Shown piece by piece: positions 26,424 through 34,087 of a DNA stretch of 41,918 nucleotides. Numbering within the stretch: the first letter of the stretch is position 1; each line of letters begins with the position of its first letter. The stretch is from contig JAEDJL010000016.1 in NCBI GenBank assembly GCA_016296345.1, forward strand, positions 1 to 41,918, given 5' to 3'. Below the pieces are notes generated by a model. That model was given only the letters and a program-made list of their open reading frames with translations. It did no database searches and was not told the origin of the DNA. The position numbers were made by a program, and so were the translations under genes. This stretch comes from Bacteroidales bacterium. Lineage in GTDB: Bacteria; Bacteroidota; Bacteroidia; Bacteroidales; P3.

Positions 26424-26646
26424 AAACGCCCTTTTGTTCGGACAAAACGGCGTTTTAGCAAAATAAATCGGCGTTTTATTTTGCCAAAACGCCGTTTCAT
26501 TCAGAGCTTTTTCAAGCAAAAAATCGCCTTTGTAACCATTTGATTTTCAAAAGTATTCATTTTGACACAAAAAACGCCGTTTTTTTGAAAAAAATTGGCG
26601 ATTTTTCAGAAAAAAACGGCGTTTTTTTAGGTACAAAACGCCGTTT
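26424..26646. repeat. Palindromic array B (nine units, mostly 21-bp-phased)
   Basis: This array fills most of the 374-nt gap between the M3 peptidase 3' end and the tadA promoter. Unit centres are at 26429, 26450, 26471, 26492, then 26527 and 26577, then 26598, 26619 and 26641. The first four are exactly 21 bp apart and the last three 21-22 bp apart. The unit at 26619 is a 19-bp palindrome, A7-CGGCG-T7. Spacers include TATTTTGCCA (26477-26486), repeated exactly in array D. The segment 26500-26535 is a flank also shared with array D. A separate short stem (CAACTT/AAGTTG, 26654-26669) follows the M3 gene stop. Confidence 0.88.
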
Positions 26647-26674
26647 TTTTTCGCAACTTCGCAAAGTTGTGTGA

Positions 26675-28777
26675 TTACTTTATCATTCCTCTGTTTCTCA
26701 ACAAGGCTTTGATGTCCGGTTCTCTGCCTCTGAAATCTTTGTAGAGCGTCATTGCGTCTTTGGTAGAGCCGCTTGACAAAAGCACTTTGAACTTGTCGGC
26801 TGTCGTTTTGTCGAATATGTTGCCTGCTTCTTTGAATGCTTCAAAGGCATCTGCGTCCAACCATTCGCTCCAAGTGTAAGAATAGTATCCTGCCGAGTAT
26901 CCGCCGTCGCCAAAGCAGTGAGAGAAATAAGTAGAACGATAACGCGGAGGAATTTGACTTATCATTCCAATCTTTTGCATGGCAGCTTTTTCAAGCTCTT
27001 GGGTGTTTACCTTTTCGCCTGCCTTGATTGAGTGGAATGTCATGTCGAGATATGATGCTGCCAACAGCTCGCTGAATGCAAATCCTTGGTTGAAAGTTCC
27101 CACGGCTTTCATTCTCTCGACCAATTCTTGAGGAATTACGTTTTCTTTCTCGTCTTTTGCATACATTGCCAACACTTCGGGTTCAAAACACCAGTGTTCC
27201 AAAATTTGAGACGGAAGTTCCACAAAGTCTCTCGACACATTTGTTCCCGAAACCGAAGGATAGGTGCAGTCGGAAAGCAGTTGGTGAATTGCGTGTCCCA
27301 TTTCGTGGAATACTGTCGAGGCTTCATCTGCCGTAAGAGTTGTTCTGCCGTTTGGAGCTTTGGCAAAGTTGAAGCATACCGTGATTATGCAAGTTGTGTT
27401 TTTGCCGTTTTGGCGATATTGACCGCGATATTCGTTACACCAAGCTCCCGATTGTTTGGAGTTTCTTGTGAAAGGGTCCCAGTAAAGTATGCCGACGTGT
27501 TCGCCCTTTTCGTTCTTTGCCTCAAATGCAGTAACGTCTTGAGCATACACAGAGATGTCTTTTCTTTCGGTGAAGCTGATTCCGTAAAGTTTTTTCAACA
27601 CCTCGAAGCAACCTTCTCTCACATTGTTAATTTCAAAATAAGGTCTTGTTGCTTCTGCATCGAAGTTATATTTTTGCTGACGCACCTTTTCGGCATAGTA
27701 ATACATATCCCATGCTTCGAGAGTAGCACCTTTTTCGTCTTTTTCGAGAAGTTTTTGGAATTCTGCGGCTTCCTGCTTTGCTACAGGCACAGAATAAGAC
27801 AACAAGTCTTCCAAAAGTTTGAACACATTCTCGGGTTTCTTTGCCATTCTCTCTTCCAACTGATAGTCGGCAAAGGTTTCGTATCCCAAAAGGTTGGCTT
27901 TCTTTGCTCTGAGTTCTGCCATTTTTGCAACCAAAGCGTTGTTGTCTGTTTCGCCTCCGTGATTGCAACGGTTTACTCTTGCATTGAAAATCTCTTTTCT
28001 TAGTTCTCTGTTTGCAGCGTATGTAACAAAAGGAATGAAAGAAGGATTGTCGAGAGTGAATACCCATTTTCCTTCTTTTCCAAGCTCTTTTGCAGTTGCC
28101 GCAGCCTTGTCAATCTCTCCCTGAGGCAAGCCTGCAAGGTCTTCTTTCTTCTCTATTACAAGTTGATAGCTCTTTGTCTCTTTCAAAAGATTTGCATCAA
28201 ACTTTGCTTCTGTGGTGGTCAGTTCTCCATTAACCTGCCTTAGCTCTTTTTGTTTTGCCTCATCGAGCAAAGCACCGTTGCGAACAAAGCTCTTGTAGGT
28301 CTTTTCCAACAAAGCACTCTGCTCTTCGGTATATTTTTGGCTCTCTCTTGTGTCCCAAACTGCCTTTACTCTCTTGAACAAATCGGCATTCATCGACACA
28401 TTGTCGGAATGGTGAGCCAACATAGGACCGATTTTTTCTTGCAAGTCTTGCAATTCCTTGCTTGTATTGGCTGCCATCATGTTGAAATAAATGCCTTGTA
28501 TTCTCGAAAGAGCCTGACCGCTGTAATCCAATGCGGCAATGGTGTTGTCAAACGTTGCAGCCTCTTTGTTGGAAACAATTTGTTCGATTTCCTTTTCGTG
28601 TTCGGCTATTGCCGCTTCAAAGGCAGGCAGATAGTGTTCGGGTTTTATTTTCTCAAAAGGAGCAGTCTCAAAAGGAGTGTCCCATTTCTGCAAGAGAGGA
28701 TTGTCTTTGTCTCCCTGCTTGCCGCAACCTGCAAACATCAAGCCTGCTGCGAGCAATGTCATCATTGTCTTTTTCAT
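26675..28777 (-). CDS. M3 family metallopeptidase lipoprotein (peptidyl-dipeptidase Dcp-like)
   Basis: A 700-residue zinc peptidase. The N-terminus is a lipoprotein signal (lipobox FAGC, Cys18), so it is anchored in the envelope. The M3 catalytic motif is H491-E492-M-G-H495 (FHEMGHAIHQL), and the third ligand region is FVELPSQILEHW about 25-30 residues later. The overall length and the N-terminal helices (PLLQKWDTPFETAPFEKIKP) match Dcp-type peptidyl-dipeptidases common in Bacteroidota. It would trim dipeptides from C-termini of oligopeptides in the periplasm. The Lys/Gly after Cys18 gives no clear surface-export tag. It is transcribed alone from a promoter at 28864-28872. Confidence 0.92.
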   Translation of the reverse strand: MKKTMMTLLAAGLMFAGCGKQGDKDNPLLQKWDTPFETAPFEKIKPEHYLPAFEAAIAEHEKEIEQIVSNKEAATFDNTIAALDYSGQALSRIQGIYFNMMAANTSKELQDLQEKIGPMLAHHSDNVSMNADLFKRVKAVWDTRESQKYTEEQSALLEKTYKSFVRNGALLDEAKQKELRQVNGELTTTEAKFDANLLKETKSYQLVIEKKEDLAGLPQGEIDKAAATAKELGKEGKWVFTLDNPSFIPFVTYAANRELRKEIFNARVNRCNHGGETDNNALVAKMAELRAKKANLLGYETFADYQLEERMAKKPENVFKLLEDLLSYSVPVAKQEAAEFQKLLEKDEKGATLEAWDMYYYAEKVRQQKYNFDAEATRPYFEINNVREGCFEVLKKLYGISFTERKDISVYAQDVTAFEAKNEKGEHVGILYWDPFTRNSKQSGAWCNEYRGQYRQNGKNTTCIITVCFNFAKAPNGRTTLTADEASTVFHEMGHAIHQLLSDCTYPSVSGTNVSRDFVELPSQILEHWCFEPEVLAMYAKDEKENVIPQELVERMKAVGTFNQGFAFSELLAASYLDMTFHSIKAGEKVNTQELEKAAMQKIGMISQIPPRYRSTYFSHCFGDGGYSAGYYSYTWSEWLDADAFEAFKEAGNIFDKTTADKFKVLLSSGSTKDAMTLYKDFRGREPDIKALLRNRGMIK

Positions 28778-28863
28778 CTTAATATGTTGTTTTTTGTTAT
28801 CAATATTCTCAAATCACAGAGCAAAAACCTGCAATCGTGTCATCAAACACGCAAATTTTGGCT

Positions 28864-28872
28864 GCAAAGGTA
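28864..28872 (-). promoter_or_regulatory. Promoter -7 box for the M3 peptidase gene
   Basis: The minus strand reads TACCTTTGC (28872-28864), a consensus -7 box 86 nt upstream of the peptidase ATG. No -33 element is clear. Confidence 0.6.
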
Positions 28873-28907
28873 AACATAAAAACATTACTTTGAGGCTGAA
28901 AGAGTGG

Positions 28908-28935
28908 AAAAACGCCGTAACAAGGGCGTTTTTTT
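28908..28935. terminator. Hairpin with T-run between divergent promoters
   Basis: AAAAACGCC (28908-28916) pairs with GGCGTTTTT (28925-28933), 9 bp, loop 8 nt, T-run to 28935. It is terminator-shaped on the plus strand but lies between divergently transcribed genes. It resembles one repeat-family palindrome opened by an 8-nt insertion, so it may be a repeat relative. Confidence 0.5.
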
Positions 28936-28980
28936 AGCCACTTTGCGAGCAGAAGTCCCCTCAAAGTGAAAAAAAATACT

Positions 28981-28988
28981 TACTTTTG
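28981..28988 (+). promoter_or_regulatory. Promoter -7 box for recA
   Basis: TACTTTTG fits TAnnTTTG, 28 nt before the recA ATG. There is no obvious -33 element and no LexA-like box that I recognise. Confidence 0.6.
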
Positions 28989-29016
28989 TGCTTCCTAATC
29001 AAAAAAACATTCAACT

Positions 29017-30039
29017 ATGGCGAAGGAACAAGACATGACAGCTGAGAAATTGGAAAAATTGAAAGTATTACAAGCTGCCATTTCCAAGATAGAGAAGAAC
29101 TATGGCAAGGGTTCGATAATGAAACTCGGCGACAAAGCCGTCGAACAAATGGATACAATCTCCTCAGGCTCTATTGCACTCGATGCAGCTCTCGGAGTGG
29201 GAGGATTTCCCAAGGGAAGAATAATCGAAATCTACGGTCCTGAATCTTCAGGTAAGACAACACTTGCAATACACGCCATTGCAGAGAGCCAAAAAAACGG
29301 AGGCTTGGCAGCCTTTATTGATGCCGAACACGCTTTTGACAGCAATTATGCAAAGAAACTTGGCGTCGATGTGGACAATCTCTATATTTCCCAACCCGAC
29401 AATGGCGAACAAGCTCTCGAAATTGCCGACAACCTTATCAGTTCGGGGGCTGTAGATATAATAGTTATCGACTCTGTTGCAGCCCTCACCCCGAAGAGCG
29501 AAATCGATGGCGAAATGGGCGACAGCAAAATGGGACTTCACGCACGTCTTATGAGCCAGGCACTGAGAAAAATGACGGCAACGATAAGCAAAACCAAGTG
29601 TTGCTGCATCTTTATCAACCAGTTGAGAGACAAAATCGGTGTTATGTTCGGCTCACCCGAAACAACAACGGGAGGAAACGCCCTCAAGTTCTATTCATCA
29701 ATACGTTTGGACATAAGAAGAATACAAGCTATCAAAGACGGAGAAACAAATATAGGAAACAGAGTAAGAGTCAAGATAGTGAAAAACAAAGTTGCACCTC
29801 CATTTCGCCAAGTGGAGTTCGATTTATTGTTCGGTCAGGGCATCAGCAAGATGGGAGAGTTGGTCGATATTGGCGTCGATGCAGGCATAATCAAGAAAAG
29901 CGGTTCGTGGTTCAGCTATGGAGAGACCAAACTCGGACAAGGACGAGAAGCAGTCAAGCAACTGCTCGCAGACAATCCCGAATTGCAAGAAGAGATTGCA
30001 GAACAAATCAAAGAATATCTTACTTCGGACAATGAATAA
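29017..30039 (+). CDS. recA: Recombinase RecA
   Basis: A 340-residue RecA of normal length. Walker A is GPESSGKT (74-81). The ATPase core includes IDAEHAFD, VIDSVAAL and the L2 region GVMFGSPETTTGGNALKFY. It catalyses strand exchange and co-protease activation in recombination and DNA repair. It has its own promoter and an intrinsic terminator at 30046-30077, so it is likely monocistronic. It is divergent from the M3 peptidase gene. Confidence 0.98.
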   Translation: MAKEQDMTAEKLEKLKVLQAAISKIEKNYGKGSIMKLGDKAVEQMDTISSGSIALDAALGVGGFPKGRIIEIYGPESSGKTTLAIHAIAESQKNGGLAAFIDAEHAFDSNYAKKLGVDVDNLYISQPDNGEQALEIADNLISSGAVDIIVIDSVAALTPKSEIDGEMGDSKMGLHARLMSQALRKMTATISKTKCCCIFINQLRDKIGVMFGSPETTTGGNALKFYSSIRLDIRRIQAIKDGETNIGNRVRVKIVKNKVAPPFRQVEFDLLFGQGISKMGELVDIGVDAGIIKKSGSWFSYGETKLGQGREAVKQLLADNPELQEEIAEQIKEYLTSDNE

Positions 30040-30045
30040 GACCTT

Positions 30046-30077
30046 AAAAGGGGAGACTTGCGGCTGTTCCCCTTTTT
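30046..30077 (+). terminator. Intrinsic terminator after recA
   Basis: AAAAGGGGA (30046-30054) pairs with TCCCCTTTT (30068-30076), loop 13 nt, with the T-run completing the 3' arm. It lies 6 nt after the recA stop. Confidence 0.85.
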
Positions 30078-30101
30078 GAATTTACAAACGAATTTTTCAA
30101 A

Positions 30102-31637
30102 ATGAAGATAGCACTCTCTCAAATCAACCCCAAGACGGCTGATTGCAAGAAAAACACAGAAACAATGGCAAAAGAGCTTGCCAATACCAACTCCGATGTG
30201 TTGCAAGTCTTTCCCGAGCTGTCGCTTTGCGGCTCTCCGCTCTATGGTCTTGCAGACTATCAAGACCTATATACCGATTCGATGCACTATGCCGAAGAAC
30301 TCTCAAACCAAAACAAAGACTTCATTTTCGGAATGCCACTAAGGCAGGAGGGAAAAGCCTACAATGCCATGGTATTTGTCAGAGAGGGACAAGTGCAAGC
30401 CCTTTCGACAAAGCAAAACCTCACACCTTTTGACAGCGGATTTTCAAAAGGAAGAGGCATAGAGCTGATTGAGTACAACCAAAAGTCGATAGCATTCGGA
30501 TTTTTGGACGACTTGGAAGCCTTTGTCGCCCAATCAAAAAAAGCAAGCCTTGTTATATGCTCTGCCAATGTTGTTTTTGAATTGGACAAACAGCAACACC
30601 TTCTTCAAAAACTCCAACCTTTGGTTCGCCGATTGGCTTGTCCCCTTATTGTTGTCAATCGTTGCGGAGCAGAAGGCAGATATGTCTTTAACGGAGGCAG
30701 CTTTGTCATGCAGCCAAATGGCAACCTTGCAGAGCAACTGCCGCTTTTTGAACCTCAAACCCTTGTTGTAGAAACCGAAAAGCTCCAATCCTTGCGACAA
30801 AATCCCCTTTCAAGACCCGAAAAGCTCTTCGGAGCTTCCGTTCTCGGCATAAGAGACTATTTTCACAAGAACTCCATACCCAAAGCCGTCATAGGACTTT
30901 CGGGAGGTATCGATTCGGCATTGGTTGTCGCCCTTGCAGTCGAAGCATTGGGCAAAGAAAACGTTGTAGGCGTGCTTTTGCCAAGTGAATACTCCACTTC
31001 GCACAGCATAACCGACGCAACACGCAGTGCAGAGCTTTTGGGAATAAAGTACTACACCATTCCTATAAAGGAAAGTTTTACAACCATTCTGTCATCTCTT
31101 TCACCTGTTTTTGCCAATCTTCCATTCTCTTTGGCAGAAGAAAACTTGCAATCGAGAATACGTTGTTGCATTCTCATGGGAATTGCAAACAAGATAGGAG
31201 CTGCCCTTTTGAACACTTCCAACAAGAGCGAAGCAGCCGTCGGATACGGAACTCTCTATGGCGATACTTCGGGAGGAATAGGTCCGATAGGAGATATGTA
31301 CAAAACTCAGGTGTGGGAATTGTCCAAATGGATAAATCGCAACGGCGAAGTGATACCTCAAAACTCCATAACCAAGGCTCCTTCTGCCGAATTGCGTCCC
31401 GACCAGAAAGACAGCGACAGTCTGCCCGAATATGACTTGCTTGACCAAATCCTATATCAACACTTGGAAGAGCGAAAAGACAAATCGGAAATAATTGCAG
31501 CAGGATTTGACAAAGAAATTGTCGAAAAAGTCCTCCGACTTGTGAAGATAAACGAATGGAAACGCCGACAGGCAGCCCCAAGTCTCAAAATGACCTCTTC
31601 AACCTTCGGATTAGACATACAAATCCCCGTTTCATAA
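30102..31637 (+). CDS. nadE: NAD(+) synthetase with degenerate glutaminase domain
   Basis: A 511-residue fusion of a nitrilase-type glutaminase domain (1-250) and an NAD synthetase domain (about 270-511). The synthetase half is intact: GLSGGIDSAL (ATP-pyrophosphatase P-loop), SEYSTSHS and LYGDTSGGIGPIGD. In the N-terminal half Glu39 (FPELSL) and Lys104 are in place, but the catalytic Cys of the usual xxICEDxW motif is Leu135 (IAFGFLDDLE, 130-139). The enzyme therefore probably cannot hydrolyse glutamine and would use free ammonia. This is inferred from alignment by eye. The protein is shorter than typical glutamine-dependent versions. It catalyses the last step of NAD synthesis. No clear promoter follows the recA terminator. 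Confidence 0.88.
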   Translation: MKIALSQINPKTADCKKNTETMAKELANTNSDVLQVFPELSLCGSPLYGLADYQDLYTDSMHYAEELSNQNKDFIFGMPLRQEGKAYNAMVFVREGQVQALSTKQNLTPFDSGFSKGRGIELIEYNQKSIAFGFLDDLEAFVAQSKKASLVICSANVVFELDKQQHLLQKLQPLVRRLACPLIVVNRCGAEGRYVFNGGSFVMQPNGNLAEQLPLFEPQTLVVETEKLQSLRQNPLSRPEKLFGASVLGIRDYFHKNSIPKAVIGLSGGIDSALVVALAVEALGKENVVGVLLPSEYSTSHSITDATRSAELLGIKYYTIPIKESFTTILSSLSPVFANLPFSLAEENLQSRIRCCILMGIANKIGAALLNTSNKSEAAVGYGTLYGDTSGGIGPIGDMYKTQVWELSKWINRNGEVIPQNSITKAPSAELRPDQKDSDSLPEYDLLDQILYQHLEERKDKSEIIAAGFDKEIVEKVLRLVKINEWKRRQAAPSLKMTSSTFGLDIQIPVS

Positions 31638-31696
31638 CCTTTTGACCAACAAACAGACAAAACAATCTCCACATTATATATATTATATAGAGAAAG

Positions 31697-33598
31697 ATGA
31701 GCGAACAAATCAAGCATGAGTGTGGTATAGCAATGTTGCGATTGCTTAAACCGCTGGAATATTACCAAGAAAAGTACGGTAACGCATGGGCATTGAACAG
31801 AATGTATCTCCTTATGGAGAAGCAGCACAACAGAGGGCAGGACGGAGCAGGTCTTGCCAACATCAAGTTTGACACCAAGCCCGGCGAACAATATATAAAC
31901 ATAACCAAGAGCAACAGTTCCAAGCCTATTCAGGACGTTTTTGCAGAAGCCTTCAAGGACATGAGAACTCTCCAAAAGGAACAGCCCGAAAAATCTGAGG
32001 ACATCAACTATCTGAAACAGCACGCACGCTTTACGGGCGAGCTTTTCCTCGGACACCTGCGTTACGGCACCTTTGGCAAAAACGAATTGGAGAACCTGCA
32101 CCCCTTTTTGAGAGAAAACAACTGGAAAACTCGCAACTTGGTTTTGGCAGGCAACTTTAACCTCACCAATATCGACGAGATGTTGGACAAACTCATCTCT
32201 TTGGGACAACATCCTGTCAAGGTGGCAGACACAGCAATCGTTTTGGAAAAGATAGGCAAGTTCTTGGACAGAGAAGTCGAGCGTCTGTTCAAGCACTACA
32301 AGCAACAAGGTTTGCCAAACATCGAAATATCCGAACGAATTGCAGCCGACTTGGACATAAAAGAGATTTTGACTTCCTCTGCCAAGAAGTGGGACGGAGG
32401 ATACGTCATGGCAGGAATGATGGGACACGGAGATGCTTTTGTACTTAGGGACGAAAACGGAATAAGACCTTGTTTCTACTATTGCAATGACGAAATTGCC
32501 GTTGTGGCATCAGAACGTCCTGCAATCATGACCACATTTAACGTGCCACTTGCCGAAGTCCAAGAATTAGAACCCGGTAATGCAATAATAATAAAGAAAA
32601 ACGGCACGATAACAATCGAACAAATCAAAACCCCTGCACAACCTGCCGCAAAATGTTCTTTTGAGCGAATATACTTTTCAAGAGGTACAGACGCAGATAT
32701 TTACAACGAGCGAAAAGCTCTTGGAAAGCTGATATGCCCGAGAGTATTGCAGGCAATAGATTATGACATCAAGAACACGGTTATTTCATATATTCCCAAC
32801 ACAGCCTCGGTTGCCTTTCAGGGAATGGCAGAAGCCTTTACCGAATATGCAAACAATCGGAGGATAAAAGCAATACTCGAAAACAAAGACCGACTTGACG
32901 AAGCAATGTTGCAAGACATCTTCTCCATTCACCCACGCAGGGAATACATAGCTGTAAAAGACGTGAAGATGCGAACATTTATCACACAGGACAGCGAACG
33001 CGACGACATGGTAGCCCATGTTTACGACGTAACTTACGGACAAGTCAGAGAATATGCAGATAATCTTGTGGTGATTGACGACAGCATTGTAAGAGGAACA
33101 ACACTCAAACAATCCATCGTCCGCATTCTCGACCGTTTGGGACCGAAAAAAATAGTCATAGCCTCGTCTGCACCACAAATTCGCTATCCCGACTGCTATG
33201 GCATCGATATGTCGCGACTCGGAGACTTCATAGCCTTCAATGCAGCCATAGCTCTGCTCAAAGAAAACGGACAATCGGCACTTATCGATGAGGTTTACCA
33301 CAAATCCAAAGCCCAAGAGAACAAGCCGAAAGAAGAGATAATCAACTACGTCAAAGAAATATACGCACCGTTTACCGATGAGCAAATATCAGCCAAGATA
33401 ACCGAGCTTGCAACTCCCGACAAGATAAACGCAAAAATCGAAATAGTCTATAATACAATCGAAGCCCTTCACAAGGCTTGCCCTAACCACCGAGGCGATT
33501 GGTATTTCACGGGCAACTATCCCACACCCGGAGGCAACAAGGTGGTCAATCGAGCCTTTATCAACTACTACGAAGGCAACAACAAGAGAGCATACTAA
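31697..33598 (+). CDS. Amidophosphoribosyltransferase family protein (long form)
   Basis: A 633-residue class II glutamine amidotransferase fused to a phosphoribosyltransferase. The presumed nucleophile Cys9 follows an 8-residue leader (HECGIA), with RGQDGAG downstream. The PRPP motif VVIDDSIVRGTT lies at about 458-469. It would convert PRPP and glutamine to 5-phosphoribosylamine, the first step of purine synthesis. It is longer than the ~470-residue PurF, with extra segments around 75-140 and 190-235, and matches the long paralogue common in Bacteroidota, whose exact role is less certain. The iron-sulfur cysteines of Bacillus-type PurF are not obvious. The gap from nadE is 59 nt. Array C follows. 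Confidence 0.85.
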   Translation: MSEQIKHECGIAMLRLLKPLEYYQEKYGNAWALNRMYLLMEKQHNRGQDGAGLANIKFDTKPGEQYINITKSNSSKPIQDVFAEAFKDMRTLQKEQPEKSEDINYLKQHARFTGELFLGHLRYGTFGKNELENLHPFLRENNWKTRNLVLAGNFNLTNIDEMLDKLISLGQHPVKVADTAIVLEKIGKFLDREVERLFKHYKQQGLPNIEISERIAADLDIKEILTSSAKKWDGGYVMAGMMGHGDAFVLRDENGIRPCFYYCNDEIAVVASERPAIMTTFNVPLAEVQELEPGNAIIIKKNGTITIEQIKTPAQPAAKCSFERIYFSRGTDADIYNERKALGKLICPRVLQAIDYDIKNTVISYIPNTASVAFQGMAEAFTEYANNRRIKAILENKDRLDEAMLQDIFSIHPRREYIAVKDVKMRTFITQDSERDDMVAHVYDVTYGQVREYADNLVVIDDSIVRGTTLKQSIVRILDRLGPKKIVIASSAPQIRYPDCYGIDMSRLGDFIAFNAAIALLKENGQSALIDEVYHKSKAQENKPKEEIINYVKEIYAPFTDEQISAKITELATPDKINAKIEIVYNTIEALHKACPNHRGDWYFTGNYPTPGGNKVVNRAFINYYEGNNKRAY

Positions 33599-33795
33599 AA
33601 CGCCCTTTTGAAAGCAGCAAAATAAAACGCCGTTTCGCTCAAATGAAACGGCGTTTTGTTCTGCCAAAACGCCGATTTATTTCACCAAAACGGCGACTTG
33701 TTTTTTACCTTTTCCGATACCGATTTTTCGATGCGAAAAACACTCATTTTTATTCCCCGAAACTGCATTTTCGCATTCAAAAAACTAACTTTTTT
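33598..33795. repeat. Palindromic array C (five clear units plus A-tract extension)
   Basis: Units are centred at 33603, 33630, 33651, 33672 and 33693; the last four are exactly 21 bp apart. The spacers include CGCTCAAATG and TGTTCTGCCA, close to those of arrays A, B and D. From about 33735 to 33795 the CG core is lost, but A-tract/T-tract units (AAAAA-N-TTTTT) continue at roughly 21-23 bp (centres near 33743, 33764, 33787). The rest of the 489-nt gap before 34088 holds only a promoter. Short reading frames here, rich in Lys-Arg-Arg-Phe, are products of the repeat. Confidence 0.85.
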
Positions 33796-34017
33796 GCTCT
33801 GCAAACAGAAAATCGAAGGCATATTTATGTTTACAAATCCCCAAAGTTGAGGTAAAAGAAAGGTCTGATTTTGCTTTTGAACAGAGGCAAAAAAGGCTTT
33901 CGATTTGAGTTCTAAACTTCTGATTAAGAGACTTTTTACCCCCCCAATCAAAAACCATTGGCAGGAAACCGAAAGAAAGGTATTTTTATTAGGACTTCGG
34001 ATTTTTTCAAGCGAAAA

Positions 34018-34049
34018 TTTGGTGCAATCGGAAAATCTTTGTACTTTTG
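34018..34049 (+). promoter_or_regulatory. Bacteroidota-type promoter for the giant adhesin
   Basis: TTTG (34018-34021) and TACTTTTG (34042-34049) are separated by 20 nt, close to the consensus. The ATG at 34088 is 38 nt downstream. This supports the 34088 start over the open frame from 33905. Confidence 0.75.
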
Positions 34050-34087
34050 GGGGTCAAAATTATTTACTAATCAAAAGTTCAAAGAGT

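Noticed and set aside
26297..26519. Minus-strand reading frames rich in Lys-Arg-Arg-Phe in array B, and a similar plus-strand frame at 33499-33855
   Set aside because: They are the 21-bp palindromic repeats read in frame; 21 is a multiple of three, so the arrays stay open and give peptide repeats. No start context or family supports a gene.
26424..26646. Array palindromes as ordinary intrinsic terminators
   Set aside because: Most units are A/T-armed with a central core too short for a stable hairpin loop, and they occur in many phased copies and inside a coding sequence. True terminators at 2806, 30046 and 41713 look different.
33905..34087. Extended start of the giant adhesin at 33905
   Set aside because: The promoter at 34018-34049 lies inside the extension and only the ATG at 34088 gives a signal peptide.
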